NCBI RefSeq assembly: GCF_000376565.1
Contig: NZ_BARG01000025.1
Coordinates: 1-64,000 of the forward strand
From: Streptomyces hokutonensis
GTDB lineage: Bacteria > Actinomycetota > Actinomycetes > Streptomycetales > Streptomycetaceae
Direction of reading: 5' to 3'
Length of the DNA: 64,000 nt
The translations under genes and the position numbers were made by a program. Shown piece after piece: positions 46,346 through 55,116 of the stretch (positions within the stretch are counted from its first letter, which is position 1; each line of letters begins with the position of its first letter). Below the pieces are notes generated by a model. It was given only the letters and a program-made list of their open reading frames with translations, searched no databases and was not told the DNA's origin.

Positions 46346-47397
46346 CGGTCGCACCCTTCGCTCTGATGCAGCTCAGCTCGGGGCTGTTCGCGAGCAAGAC
46401 ACTCGCCGTCGCTGTTCAGCTGGACGTGTTCAGCCTGGCGACGGGCGACGGGATCACCGTCGAGGAGTTCGCCGCCGCACGGGAGTTGCGGACACGTCCG
46501 GCGGGGATGCTGCTCACCGGATGCGCGGGCCTGGGGCTGCTGGAGAAGGACGGGGACCGCTTCCTGGCCTCGCCACTGGCGCGCGAGTTTCTGGTCCCCG
46601 GAACCCGCTACTACTTCGGCGATTTCGTCACCATGCTGGACGAACGGGTCTACGCGGGCTGGATGCGTCTCGCCGAGGCGGTGCACACCGACGCACCGAC
46701 CGTATGGGACTCCACGCAGCGGGATTCGCTGTTCGACGACGCCGATCCCGTGACGGTGCGGACGTTCTGGCGGGGCATGCACTCGCTGTCGACGTACACG
46801 GCCCGGGCTGTCGCCGAGGCGTACGACTTCGGGTCGGTGCGGCGGTTGCTGGATGTCGGTGGTGGCGGTGCCGCGTTCACGATCGAGCTGTGCCGGGCCT
46901 ATCCGAGGCTCGAAGCGACGGTCTACGACCTGCCGTTCGTGTGCGAGCAGACGGCGGAGCGGATCGCCGAGGCGGGCCTCAGTGACCGGATCACCTGCGT
47001 GGCCGGAGACTTCTTCGCCGATGAGAAGCTGCCCGGCGGACACGACGTAGCCCTCCTGTCGTCGGTGTTGCACGACTGGAGCGCCGCGGAGAACCAGGTC
47101 ATCCTGGACAAGGTCGCGGCGGCGCTCCCGGACGGAGGCCGGATCCTCGTCGCCGAACTGCTGATGGACGACGACGAGTCGGGACCCGCGCCTGCCGCGC
47201 TGTTCAACCTGCTGATGCTGGTGGAGACGCGACATGGCAGGAACTACGCGGGCGCCGAGTACGAGCGCTGGCTGCGGGCGGCCGGATGTGCTGCGGTGGA
47301 ACGCGTTCCGGTCGCCGGGGTGAGCGCGAACGCCCTCGTCGTGGGGACCGTCGCCCGGCCGGCGTATAGAGGGGCCGGCACACAGCGATCGATGTGA
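46342..47397 (+). CDS. O-methyltransferase (ASMT/caffeate OMT type)
   Basis: A 351-residue enzyme with an N-terminal winged-helix dimerisation domain (LFASKTLAVAVQLDVF) and a SAM domain: motif I RLLDVGGGGAAFTIELC (~167), DRITCVAGDFF, and the catalytic-His block LLSSVLHDWSAAE (~240). Natural substrates of this class are phenolic or sugar hydroxyls of secondary metabolites. Coupled by GTGA to the glycosyltransferase. Start GTG 46342. Confidence 0.88.
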   Translation: MTVAPFALMQLSSGLFASKTLAVAVQLDVFSLATGDGITVEEFAAARELRTRPAGMLLTGCAGLGLLEKDGDRFLASPLAREFLVPGTRYYFGDFVTMLDERVYAGWMRLAEAVHTDAPTVWDSTQRDSLFDDADPVTVRTFWRGMHSLSTYTARAVAEAYDFGSVRRLLDVGGGGAAFTIELCRAYPRLEATVYDLPFVCEQTAERIAEAGLSDRITCVAGDFFADEKLPGGHDVALLSSVLHDWSAAENQVILDKVAAALPDGGRILVAELLMDDDESGPAPAALFNLLMLVETRHGRNYAGAEYERWLRAAGCAAVERVPVAGVSANALVVGTVARPAYRGAGTQRSM

Positions 47398-47465
47398 AGT
47401 CGTTGCTGGTCACCGGGCTCGGAGGAAAGCAGGGGGGCGGCGCTCGCCGGGCGGAGTGTTGGGGT

Positions 47466-48419
47466 TCAGCCGGCGAGGCGGGAGCGGTCCGTTGAGGTGT
47501 GGGGCGCGTCGAGATGTTCCAGCAGGAGTCCTTCGCGGGTGGACCAGGGGCAGATTTCTACGCGCTTGGCCCCGCAGGCTTCCATGAGGGCTTGAGCGAT
47601 CAGGGCTCCGGCCAGGGACTGTTCGGCCCGGTGCCGGGAGATGCCCGGCAGCTTGCCGCGGCGGGACGGCTTCGCCCCGGCCAACAGGGCGGAGGAAGCG
47701 CGCAGTTGGGGCAGAGCCAACTGCCGTCCGGCTCGCGGCGCCTTGCCCCGGGCTGCGGCGAGCCGGGCGAGCTGTTCGAAGGTCTTCGAGCAGGCCAGCA
47801 CCCGCACGCCGGGGTCGGCCCGCGGCAGGTCGGGAACGGCTTCGAGGGATCGCTGCAGGTACTTGCGGATCTCGGCCAGGCGGCGCGGGGACGGTGTGGT
47901 GTTGCCGGGCAGCCAGTCCCGGGTGATCCTGCGCGCGCCGAGCGGCAGCGAGTACACCGTGTCGGGCTGGTCTCCGGTGCCGGAGGCGATCTCCAGGGTG
48001 CCGCCGCCGATGTCCAGGACGAGCAGGGGACCGGCCGCCGGGCCCGCCCACCGGCGGGCGGCCACGTAGGCCAGCCGTGCCTCCTCCTCGCCGGTCAGCA
48101 CGCGCAGGCGGGTGCCCGTGGTGCGTGCCACGCGCGCGATGATCGCGTCACGGTTGGGGGCGTCCCGGATGACGGAGGTGGCGAAGGCGAACACTTCCGG
48201 TCCGCGCCGACGTGGATCTGCGGCGACGGCCTCGGCCACTGCCCGCTCGACGCTGTGCACGCCGGCCTGGTCCAGCCGTCCCTTGTGGTCGAGGGTCTCG
48301 TGCAGTCTCAGCCGCACCTTGCGGGAGAACACCGGCTCCAGCACCGCACCCGGGCGCCGCCGTACGACCGTCAGCAGAGCACTGTGGCATCCGACATCGA
48401 GCACACCTGCCTGCCGCAC
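47466..48419 (-). CDS. Ppx/GppA-type exopolyphosphatase
   Basis: A 317-residue ASKHA-fold phosphatase. The N-terminal phosphate loop is VLDVGCHSALLTVV (usually DxGTNS), followed by RGPEVFAFATSVIRDAPNRD, TGEEEARLAYVAAR and the second loop LLVLDIGGGTLEIASG. The C terminus has SLAGALIAQALMEACGAKRV and WSTREGLLLEHL. It hydrolyses polyphosphate and/or pppGpp. I start at GTG 48419 with AGAGGAGG upstream rather than the 38-codon longer frame. Transcribed alone; the variant first loop (Cys-His for Thr-Asn) may affect catalysis. Confidence 0.87.
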   Translation of the reverse strand: MRQAGVLDVGCHSALLTVVRRRPGAVLEPVFSRKVRLRLHETLDHKGRLDQAGVHSVERAVAEAVAADPRRRGPEVFAFATSVIRDAPNRDAIIARVARTTGTRLRVLTGEEEARLAYVAARRWAGPAAGPLLVLDIGGGTLEIASGTGDQPDTVYSLPLGARRITRDWLPGNTTPSPRRLAEIRKYLQRSLEAVPDLPRADPGVRVLACSKTFEQLARLAAARGKAPRAGRQLALPQLRASSALLAGAKPSRRGKLPGISRHRAEQSLAGALIAQALMEACGAKRVEICPWSTREGLLLEHLDAPHTSTDRSRLAG

Positions 48420-48638
48420 CCCATCGCCTCCTCTGACCCCGCGCTCGGCATGACCGGCTTCGTCTCCCGTCCTCCGACAGTCCGGACGACGGCATGACGG
48501 CGATTCCGGCCCATCCCATGAGCATATCGTCACCGGTCGTACACCCTCCGACCGGTTCCCGGAGCAGTGGCCCTGATCGCGGGCGGGTGCTGACGCCCGG
48601 ACCGGCGGGAGGAGGCCCGCGACCTCCTCCCGCGGCTG

Positions 48639-49013
48639 TCAGGCGTCGGCCCGGACGTCCACCTGGTCCGTGTAGAAGGCGACGTGACCGGCGATGTCCG
48701 CGACGGCGTCGTACGGCTCGGGGTAGAACCACACGGCGTCGGCCCGCACGCCGTCGGCGAGGGTGAGGCTGTAGTACGACGCGTCGCCCTTGTAGGGGCA
48801 GTACGTGCGGGTGGCGCTGTCCGTGAGCAGGGTCCGGTCGACGTCGTCGAGCGGGATGTAGTGCACCGGCGGGTAGTTGGCCTCGCGCAGTGTCAGGGCC
48901 CGCGCGGTGTCGGCGACGACATGTGTGCCGACGCGGGCCACCACGCGCACGCCGGTGGCCTCGATGGTGATCGGGTGGTCGGGTCCGGGGATCTTGGGTT
49001 GCCGTGTCGTCAT
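48639..49013 (-). CDS. DUF427 domain protein
   Basis: A 124-residue single-domain protein of the DUF427 family: HPITIEATGVRVVARVGTHV, LREANYPPVHYIPLDDVD, RTYCPYKGDASYYSL and AVWFYPEPYDAVADIAGHVA are the standard blocks, including the CPYKG cysteine. Biochemical role is unknown. ATG 49013 is chosen for spacing to AAAGGAAG. It is the second gene after the VOC gene (28-base gap) and shares its TetR-type operator. Confidence 0.88.
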   Translation of the reverse strand: MTTRQPKIPGPDHPITIEATGVRVVARVGTHVVADTARALTLREANYPPVHYIPLDDVDRTLLTDSATRTYCPYKGDASYYSLTLADGVRADAVWFYPEPYDAVADIAGHVAFYTDQVDVRADA

Positions 49014-49041
49014 CGTCATCTTCCTTTGTCCTGTGGGTGGT

Positions 49042-49395
49042 TCAGCCGGCGATGAGGTCGAACTCGTTGCCCTCGACATCGGCGAACGTGGTCCACCGGG
49101 CACCGCCGTGTACGACGTCGTGGAGCCTGGTCGCCCCGAGGGCGATCAGGCGCTCGGTCTCGCCCTCGTAGTCGCCGGTGATCAGATCCGGGTGGAACCG
49201 GTTCTTGACGCTCTTGGCCTCGGGTACCTGGTGGAAGGCCAGCCGCGGTCCGCCGGCGGGGTCGCCGGCCTCCACGACGGCATCGTGCTCGTCGGCCCCG
49301 TCGGCGACCTTGCGGTCCAGGACAGCGGCCCAGAACTGCGCGGCGCGTGCGGCGTCGGTGGCGTCGAAGGACACGCCGAAGAAGGTCGTACTCAT
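49042..49395 (-). CDS. VOC superfamily protein
   Basis: A 117-residue VOC protein: STTFFGVSFDATDAARAAQF, then PRLAFHQVPEAKSVKNRFHP with the metal His, and the last strand TTFADVEGNEFDLIAG with Glu. The VPE...KNRxHPDL block is typical of glyoxalase-like proteins that handle small electrophiles. GAGGAG precedes ATG 49395. It heads a two-gene unit whose promoter region carries operator A of the local TetR regulon. Confidence 0.87.
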   Translation of the reverse strand: MSTTFFGVSFDATDAARAAQFWAAVLDRKVADGADEHDAVVEAGDPAGGPRLAFHQVPEAKSVKNRFHPDLITGDYEGETERLIALGATRLHDVVHGGARWTTFADVEGNEFDLIAG

Positions 49396-49424
49396 GCTCC
49401 ACTCCTCAAACCTGCGGATTGATT

Positions 49425-49436
49425 AGACCAGTCTGT
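49425..49436. promoter_or_regulatory. TetR operator A (VOC-DUF427 side)
   Basis: AGACCAGTCTGT is the reverse complement of ACAGACTGGTCT. Together with its flanks on the minus strand it matches operator C at 17 of 19 positions. It lies 29-41 bases upstream of the VOC start. Confidence 0.7.
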
Positions 49437-49526
49437 CTGTGCAGTGTCGCAACCGTAGATGCCGCCTCTGGTGCACGTCAAACGCCATCGATAGAGGCGC
49501 CTGGCAGGAGATCTTCCGTGGTGGAG

Positions 49527-49582
49527 TTGACGAGACCAGACAGGTCTGTTTAGCTCATTCACGAGAGCAGACAGACCGGTCT
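49527..49582 (+). promoter_or_regulatory. SDR operon promoter with TetR operators B and C
   Basis: TTGACG (49527-49532) and TTAGCT (49550-49555) are 17 bases apart. Operator B, AGACAGGTCTGT (49538-49549), fills the spacer, and operator C, ACAGACCGGTCT (49571-49582), contains the palindrome AGACCGGTCT just past the start point. A protein bound at either would block RNA polymerase. Confidence 0.75.
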
Positions 49583-49606
49583 ACTCACTCAGAAGGAAGT
49601 GCGGCC

Positions 49607-50326
49607 ATGACCGACACACATACAGCCCTGGTCACAGGCGCGACGTCCGGGATCGGCCGGGCCGCGGCGCTGAAGCTCGCCCGGGACGGATTCAAGGTCC
49701 TGGTCCACGGCCGCGACGCGGACCGCGGGGCCGCGGTGGTCAAGGAGATCGAGGGGGCAGGCGGCAGCGCCGAGTTCCTCGCCGCCGACCTCACCGACGT
49801 CCGCGCGATCATGCAGCTGGGGGCCGCGGCCAAGGGCGTCGACGTCCTCGTCAACAACGCCGGGTTCTCCTGGTTCAGGCCCACCGCGGACCTGGAGCCC
49901 GACACATTCGACGCGCTGTTCGACGCCAACGTGCGCAGCGCCTACTACCTCACGGCCGTCATCGCGCCGGCGATGGCCGAGCGCGGCGAGGGCGTCGTGA
50001 TCAACCTGGGCAGCATGGCCGGGCAGATCGGCCTGGCAGGCGGCGCCGCCTACAGCGCCACCAAGGCCGCACTCACCTCGCTGACCCGTTCCTGGGCCGC
50101 CGAGTACAGCCCGCGCGGTGTGCGGATCAACACCATCGCCCCCGGACCCGTCTACACCGGCGGCTCCGACAGGGAGAACATCACGGCCCTGGGCACGACC
50201 ACCCTCCTGGCCCGCGCCGCGGAAGGCGAGGAGATCGCCGACGTCATCGCGTTCCTGGCCTCGCCGGCCGCTCGCTATGTCACCGGCGCCGTCGTCCCCG
50301 CCGACGGCGGACGCACCGCCGTCTGA
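49607..50326 (+). CDS. SDR family oxidoreductase 1 of the TetR regulon
   Basis: A 239-residue classical SDR with ALVTGATSGIGRAAALKLA, DVLVNNAGFSWF, INLGSMAGQ and catalytic YSATK, ending ARYVTGAVVPADGGRTAV. AAGGAAG precedes ATG 49607. First gene of an operon with a second SDR (33-base gap) and a hydrolase. Substrate unknown. Confidence 0.9.
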   Translation: MTDTHTALVTGATSGIGRAAALKLARDGFKVLVHGRDADRGAAVVKEIEGAGGSAEFLAADLTDVRAIMQLGAAAKGVDVLVNNAGFSWFRPTADLEPDTFDALFDANVRSAYYLTAVIAPAMAERGEGVVINLGSMAGQIGLAGGAAYSATKAALTSLTRSWAAEYSPRGVRINTIAPGPVYTGGSDRENITALGTTTLLARAAEGEEIADVIAFLASPAARYVTGAVVPADGGRTAV

Positions 50327-50359
50327 CCGCCACCACACCTACAGAAACCGAGCACAGCA

Positions 50360-51106
50360 ATGGACAACCCCGTCGTACTGATCACCGGCGCGCTCACCGG
50401 CATCGGCCGCGCGGCCGCCGTCGCCTTCGCCAAGCAGGGCGCGAACGTGGTCGTCGCCGGCCGCCGTGACGAGGCGGGCAAGGCGCTGGTCGAGGAACTG
50501 CGCGGGCTCGGCTCGTGGGCCGAGTTCGTCAACGCCGACGTCCGCAACGAGGACGAGGTGCGCGCCATGGTCGACGAGACCGTCGCACGGTTCGGCCGGC
50601 TCGACGTCGCGGTGAACAACGCCGGCACCGAAGGCCGGCCCAGCCCGATCACCGACCAGAGCGCGGAGACGTACAACGCGACGTTCGACACGAACGTCCT
50701 GGGCGTGCTCCTGAGCATGAAGCACCAGGTCCGCGTCATGCAGGAACAGGGCAGCGGCAGCATCGTCAACATCTCCTCGACCTACGGCCACGAGGGCGCC
50801 GCCGGGGCCTCGGTCTACGTCGGCAGCAAGCACGCCGTCGAAGGCATCACCAAGTCGGTGGCCCTGGAGGTCGCCGCCTCGGGAATCCGGGTCAACGGCG
50901 TGGCTCCGGGGCCGACGGACACCGGCATGCTGACCCGCTTCACCGGCACGCCGCAGAACAAGGCGGCCCTGGTGAGCGAGGTTCCGCTGGCCCGCCTCGG
51001 CCTGTCGGAGGAGGTCGCCGCCGCGATCGTGTTCATCGCCTCCGACGAGGCGTCGTTCATCACCGGCCACATCCTCAACGCCGACGGCGGCCACAGCGCC
51101 AACTGA
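50360..51106 (+). CDS. SDR family oxidoreductase 2 of the TetR regulon
   Basis: A 248-residue classical SDR: VVLITGALTGIGRAAAVAFA, DVAVNNAGTEG, VNISSTYGHEGAAG, catalytic YVGSK and the closing FITGHILNADGGHSAN. Both SDRs carry full catalytic residues, so two successive redox steps are possible. No strong ribosome site; translation may depend on the upstream gene. Confidence 0.9.
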   Translation: MDNPVVLITGALTGIGRAAAVAFAKQGANVVVAGRRDEAGKALVEELRGLGSWAEFVNADVRNEDEVRAMVDETVARFGRLDVAVNNAGTEGRPSPITDQSAETYNATFDTNVLGVLLSMKHQVRVMQEQGSGSIVNISSTYGHEGAAGASVYVGSKHAVEGITKSVALEVAASGIRVNGVAPGPTDTGMLTRFTGTPQNKAALVSEVPLARLGLSEEVAAAIVFIASDEASFITGHILNADGGHSAN

Positions 51107-51188
51107 GCCGCTCCCGACGCAGAACCCCTGCGTGCCCGGACGGCCCACCGCCCCGCCTCCACACGCTGATCCGAGGAGAAGCGCCACC

Positions 51189-52043
51189 ATGACCGACCAC
51201 ACCCACGACACCGCCCCCACCCGGTTCGCCGAGGCCGGCGGCATCCGTTTCGCCTACCGCCGCTTCGGCAACGCGGCCGCAGGCCGGACCCCCGTCGTCT
51301 TCTTCCAGCACTTCATCGGCAACCTCGACGACCACGACCCGGCGATCAGCGACGGATTCGCCGCCGACCGCGAGGTCATCCTGTTCAACAACACCGGAGT
51401 CGCCTCCACCAGCGGCCTCGTCCCGGACACCGTCGAGCAGATGGCCACCGACGCGGGCATCTTCGTCGACGCCCTCGGGCTGACGAGAGTGGACCTCGTC
51501 GGCCACTCCATGGGCGGCCTGGTCGCCCAGCAGGTCGCCATCCAGCGCCCCGACTTGGCCCGCAGGCTCGTCCTGGTCGGCACCGGCCCGCGCGGTGGCG
51601 TGGGCATCGGCGAGACGTCGGCGGAGACCGCCGCCCTGTTCACCGTCAAGCTGCCCCGGCAGGAAGACATGTGGCTGCCGGTCCTGTTCGCCCCGACGCA
51701 GACCAGCCAGAAGCTGGGCCGCGCCTACGTCGAGCGGATCGTGGCCCGCAAGGACCGCGACGACTCCCCGTTCGGCGAGCAGGTCTACGCCGGCCAGGGC
51801 GCCGCGATCCACACCTACGGCGCCACGAAGGACCCCGCGTACGCGGTCCTGAAGAACATCACGATCCCGGTCCTGGTGGTCAACGGCACCGACGACATCG
51901 TCATCCCCACGATCAACTCGTACATCCTCCAGCAGTTCCTCCCGGACGCCGAGCTGATCCTCTACCCGGACGCCAACCACGGAGCCCACTTCCAGTACCC
52001 CGAGCGGTTCGTCACCCACACGAAGCTCTTCCTCGACCGATAG
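51189..52043 (+). CDS. Alpha/beta hydrolase of the TetR regulon
   Basis: A 284-residue hydrolase: HFIGNLDDHDPAISDGFAAD oxyanion loop region, nucleophile VGHSMGGLVAQQV (Ser ~103), acid NGTDDIVIP and His in PDANHGAHFQYPE. The fold resembles haloperoxidase-like and ester-cleaving members. GAGGAGAAG precedes ATG 51189. Last gene of the operon, followed by a strong hairpin. Confidence 0.9.
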   Translation: MTDHTHDTAPTRFAEAGGIRFAYRRFGNAAAGRTPVVFFQHFIGNLDDHDPAISDGFAADREVILFNNTGVASTSGLVPDTVEQMATDAGIFVDALGLTRVDLVGHSMGGLVAQQVAIQRPDLARRLVLVGTGPRGGVGIGETSAETAALFTVKLPRQEDMWLPVLFAPTQTSQKLGRAYVERIVARKDRDDSPFGEQVYAGQGAAIHTYGATKDPAYAVLKNITIPVLVVNGTDDIVIPTINSYILQQFLPDAELILYPDANHGAHFQYPERFVTHTKLFLDR

Positions 52044-52076
52044 GACCTCACCGGCGACATAGAAGGCCCCGCACGA

Positions 52077-52113
52077 GCAGAGGCGGTCACCGCAGCACGG
52101 TGACGGCCTCTGC
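52077..52113 (+). terminator. Strong hairpin terminator of the SDR-hydrolase operon
   Basis: GCAGAGGC-G-GTCACCG pairs with CGGTGAC-G-GCCTCTGC: 15 bp with one G-G mismatch and a 5-base loop, 33 bases after the stop. Confidence 0.88.
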
Positions 52114-52127
52114 CCTGTAGCGCGGGA

Positions 52128-52209
52128 AGACAGGTCTGTCTGGCTTTGTTGCACGGGGTGGGAGGCGAACGGGCCCTCCGCAGGGAGTCGTAGACTGGAC
52201 CGTCAGTCT
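52128..52209. promoter_or_regulatory. TetR operators D and E before tetR
   Basis: Operator D, AGACAGGTCTGT (52128-52139), is identical to operator B and extends to AGACAG/CTGTCT. Site E is a perfect 6-bp dyad AGACTG-N6-CAGTCT (52192-52209) overlapping a -10-like TAGACT (52191-52196). Both imply autoregulation of the TetR gene. Confidence 0.7.
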
Positions 52210-52226
52210 GAAAGAAGGAAGTGACC

Positions 52227-52832
52227 ATGCCCACCAAGGCCACCGCCTCGAAGCCGTCCGTGCGTGAACGTCTGCTGGCCGCCGCCGACGAGCTGTTCTA
52301 CAGCGAGGGCGTGCAGACGGTGGGCATCGACCGCATCGTGCAGAAGGCCGGCGTGGCCAAGGCATCGCTCTACAACCTGTTCGGCAGCAAGGAGGAGCTC
52401 GTGCAGGCGTACCTCGACGCCCGCCACGACCGCACCCGTGAGCAGATCGAGCGTGTCCTGACCCGGTTCCGGACGCCGCGCGAGCGGCTGCTCGGCGTCT
52501 TCGACGGGCAGGGCCAGCTGTTCACCGAGCCCGGCTTCAACGGCTGCGCGCACATGACGGCCAGCGCGGAGGTACGACCCGGCAGCCCTGTCGAGGGCGC
52601 CGCCGACCGGTACCGCCTCTGGGTCCGGACCCTGTTCACGGACCTGGCGCGGGAGGCCGGCGTCGCCGATCCCGAAGAGCTGGCACGCCAGCTCCATCTG
52701 CTGTACGACGGCGCCGGGATCTCGGCCCGGATGGACCGCGACCCGTCCGCGGCAACGACCGCCCGCGCGGCAGCCGCAGCGCTGTTCGACGCCGCGGTCA
52801 AGAACAAGGAACCGGGCGACGCCGGGCAGTGA
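52227..52832 (+). CDS. TetR-family regulator of the 49-52 kb cluster
   Basis: A 201-residue TetR protein with HTH GIDRIVQKAGVAKASLYNLFGSKEELVQAYLD at ~28-60 and a C-terminal ligand domain (FNGCAHMTASAEVRPGSPV, TetR_C type). AAGGAAG precedes ATG 52227. It lies at the end of the cluster on the same strand, with its own promoter and operators. The repeated 12-mer found before VOC, SDR1 and this gene marks it as their likely repressor. Confidence 0.9.
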   Translation: MPTKATASKPSVRERLLAAADELFYSEGVQTVGIDRIVQKAGVAKASLYNLFGSKEELVQAYLDARHDRTREQIERVLTRFRTPRERLLGVFDGQGQLFTEPGFNGCAHMTASAEVRPGSPVEGAADRYRLWVRTLFTDLAREAGVADPEELARQLHLLYDGAGISARMDRDPSAATTARAAAAALFDAAVKNKEPGDAGQ

Positions 52833-52900
52833 CCGGGTGAGACACCGAAGCCCTCGCCGACGACTGACATCGCGGCGGTGGTGACGGCCCCCGGCGCGTA

Positions 52901-53869
52901 TCAGGCGCCGTCGTCGGTCCTGGCCTGCCATGCGCGCGGGGACATCCCGTACGCCGCCCGGAACACCCTGCTGAAGTGCGCGGGGTTGGCGAAGCCCCAG
53001 CGGTGCGCGACGGCGGACACGGTCGGGCTCATGCGGCCGGGGCGGCTCAGCTCGCGCCGGCACTCCTCCAGGCGGCGGTGCTGGATCCAGCGGCTGACGG
53101 TGGGGCCCTCGTCCTGGAAGAGCCGGTGCAGGTAGCGCACGGAGATCCGGTGGGCGGCGGCGATCGATTCCGGCGAGAGGTCGGGATCGGCGAGGTGGTG
53201 GTCGATGAAGGACCGGATGCGCACCAGCAGTGCGCGGTGGGCGGCGTCCGTGTCGGCGGTGTCCCGGCCGAGGTGCTCGGCGATGAGGGTGGTGAGCAGG
53301 TCCACGGCGTTGCGCGCGAGCATTTCGCCGACCGGAGGGCGGCAAGCAGTGGCTCCGGCGGCGAGACCGGCCAGGAAGGGTGCCACCAGGGCGGCCGGTC
53401 CCTCGTCGCCGCGGAGGGTGATGCCGGTGATGCGCCGCAGGTCGGACTCCCGGAGCCCGAGCGCCTGGCGCGGCAGCTGGAAGACCTTCATCTGGAAGCG
53501 GTCGGGGAAGCTCAGCGTGTACGGCCGGGTCGTGTCGTAGAAGGCGAAGTCGCCCGGCCGCAGGACGGCGTCCCGGCCGTCCTGGGTGATGACGGCGGGG
53601 CCGTACCCCTGGAGGCCGATGAGCATGTACTCGGCGCTGTCCCGGGCGATCAGCCTCGGAGTACGGAAGACCCGCTCCGGGTCGGCGTCCACGGTGGAGA
53701 TCTGGAGGTGGCCGAGGCGGTCGGTCCTGACCGCTCCGGAGAAGGGCGCGTCCGAGGGGGTCTTCGGGGTGGAGACGTCCAGGGGCACGAACGTGCGCCA
53801 GACGGCATCGTGCCAGTAGGCCCGCCGCTCGCCCGCGGGCACGGAGTCCGTGGAAAGGACAAGGCTCAC
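52901..53869 (-). CDS. AraC-family activator of the aldoxime-nitrile genes
   Basis: A 322-residue regulator with an AraC_binding_2-type N-terminal domain (RRAYWHDAVWRTFVPLDV) and two HTH motifs at the C terminus (LSPESIAAAHRISVRYLHRLF; VSAVAHRWGFANPAHFSRVF). NitR and OxdR, which activate nitrilase and aldoxime dehydratase genes in Rhodococcus and Pseudomonas, are of the same type. GGAGG precedes GTG 53869. Divergent from the dehydratase across 208 bases with GGGTCAC repeats. Confidence 0.88.
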   Translation of the reverse strand: MSLVLSTDSVPAGERRAYWHDAVWRTFVPLDVSTPKTPSDAPFSGAVRTDRLGHLQISTVDADPERVFRTPRLIARDSAEYMLIGLQGYGPAVITQDGRDAVLRPGDFAFYDTTRPYTLSFPDRFQMKVFQLPRQALGLRESDLRRITGITLRGDEGPAALVAPFLAGLAAGATACRPPVGEMLARNAVDLLTTLIAEHLGRDTADTDAAHRALLVRIRSFIDHHLADPDLSPESIAAAHRISVRYLHRLFQDEGPTVSRWIQHRRLEECRRELSRPGRMSPTVSAVAHRWGFANPAHFSRVFRAAYGMSPRAWQARTDDGA

Positions 53870-53928
53870 GGCGCCTCCACCGGTGACCGACGTGCTCGTC
53901 CTATATAGCCTCGCCCAGCGCTTCTCCG

Positions 53929-54052
53929 GGGTCACGTGCGCGTATCGGTTTTGTGACCCACCGGCCCGCGAAGGCGCGAGTTCCCTCTCGGGCAAGTTCC
54001 GGTGCGCTGACGGTCAAGTCGCGGCCGTCGGGCGGATCACGCTTCGGGTCAC
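53929..54052. promoter_or_regulatory. GGGTCAC half-sites in the AraC/aldoxime dehydratase region
   Basis: GGGTCAC at 53929-53935 and its inverse GTGACCC at 53953-53959 form a perfect 7-bp dyad with 17-base spacing; a third copy is at 54046-54052 and a GTGACC at 53883-53888. AraC proteins bind two or more 7-bp half-sites per helical turn set, so these are good candidates. A TATATA at 53902-53907 could be a -10 element. Confidence 0.5.
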
Positions 54053-54077
54053 GGACAGTTCGTCGAAGGAGCGCGCC

Positions 54078-55097
54078 ATGCCGAGAACGGCCCCACCGGG
54101 GCACACCCCTCGCTTCACCGCCTACAGCGCCCGGTTCCCGCAGGGCACGGACGCCTTCGTCTTCGCGCAGTACGGCTGCCAGGCGCCGTCCCGGGAGGAG
54201 GCCGAGAAGGGCGCGGCGGGCCTCGCCGCGCTGTTCACCGGGCCGGACGGGCCGGACCTGGTCGACCGCGGATCGTTCCACGACACCGCCGGAGCGCACA
54301 ACGTGGCGTTGCTGGCGTACTGGTACGACCCGAGCCGCCACCGGCGCTGGCGGGAGTCGGAAACCGTCCGCGCCGCCTGGGACGGCCTCCCCGCGCTGGG
54401 TCCGGTCGGGCACTGGCGCGAAGAGTCGGTCATCCCCGTCGAGCGGAACGAGACACTGCACACCCACCGCCGTGAGGACTACGCGACCAGCGGTCTTTCG
54501 CAGTCCGGCGCCCTCGGACTCCCCGAGACCCAGGTGCACGACTACTGGGGCGCCGCCCGCGACCGCATCGAGGCGTCGGCCACCGAGGCGCTGGAGCCCG
54601 AGCTGCCGGTTTTCGAACCGCAGGATCCCGGGACCCGGGAGACCCGTGGCCGCCGTATCAGCGTCGACGTGCCGGGAAACGTGGCGCTGATCCGCACCGC
54701 GCAGGACTGGTCGGCCAGCACGCTCTACCGCGAGACGTACCTGGCCGACGTCAAGCCGGTCAAGGACCGGGGCGTCGACTTCCTGGCGGAGAACGCCGGA
54801 TCCGGCTGTATCGCCGCCCGCAACCTCACCGAGGAGGCCGCCGACGGCGCGCCGCTCGACCGCGCCTGCACCATCGCCTGGTTCGCCTCGCTCGAACACC
54901 TGATGACCTGGTGCCGGTCGCACCGCACGCACCTGGACATCTACGCCAGCTTCTTCCGGATGGTCGGCGGCGGGGAAGGTCCGCTGGACGTCGCGTTCTG
55001 GCACGAGGTCTCCGTACTGCCGAGCGGCTCGGTGACCGCCGAGTACGTCAACTGCGACCCGCGCACCGGCTTTCTGCCGCTGTCCCCAACCACCTGA
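54078..55097 (+). CDS. Aldoxime dehydratase (haem-containing)
   Basis: A 339-residue member of the phenylacetaldoxime dehydratase family, which turns R-CH=NOH into nitriles using ferrous haem bound directly to the substrate nitrogen. Recognisable parts: [45 protein letters not shown], and the C-terminal [20 protein letters not shown] then FWHEVSVLP. His in THLDIY (~284) and FWHE (~308) are candidates for the proximal and distal His of OxdA. GAAGGAG precedes ATG 54078. The nitrilase gene follows by 19 bases. Confidence 0.92.
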   Translation: MPRTAPPGHTPRFTAYSARFPQGTDAFVFAQYGCQAPSREEAEKGAAGLAALFTGPDGPDLVDRGSFHDTAGAHNVALLAYWYDPSRHRRWRESETVRAAWDGLPALGPVGHWREESVIPVERNETLHTHRREDYATSGLSQSGALGLPETQVHDYWGAARDRIEASATEALEPELPVFEPQDPGTRETRGRRISVDVPGNVALIRTAQDWSASTLYRETYLADVKPVKDRGVDFLAENAGSGCIAARNLTEEAADGAPLDRACTIAWFASLEHLMTWCRSHRTHLDIYASFFRMVGGGEGPLDVAFWHEVSVLPSGSVTAEYVNCDPRTGFLPLSPTT

Positions 55098-55116
55098 CGA
55101 CAGAGGAGAGTTGACC

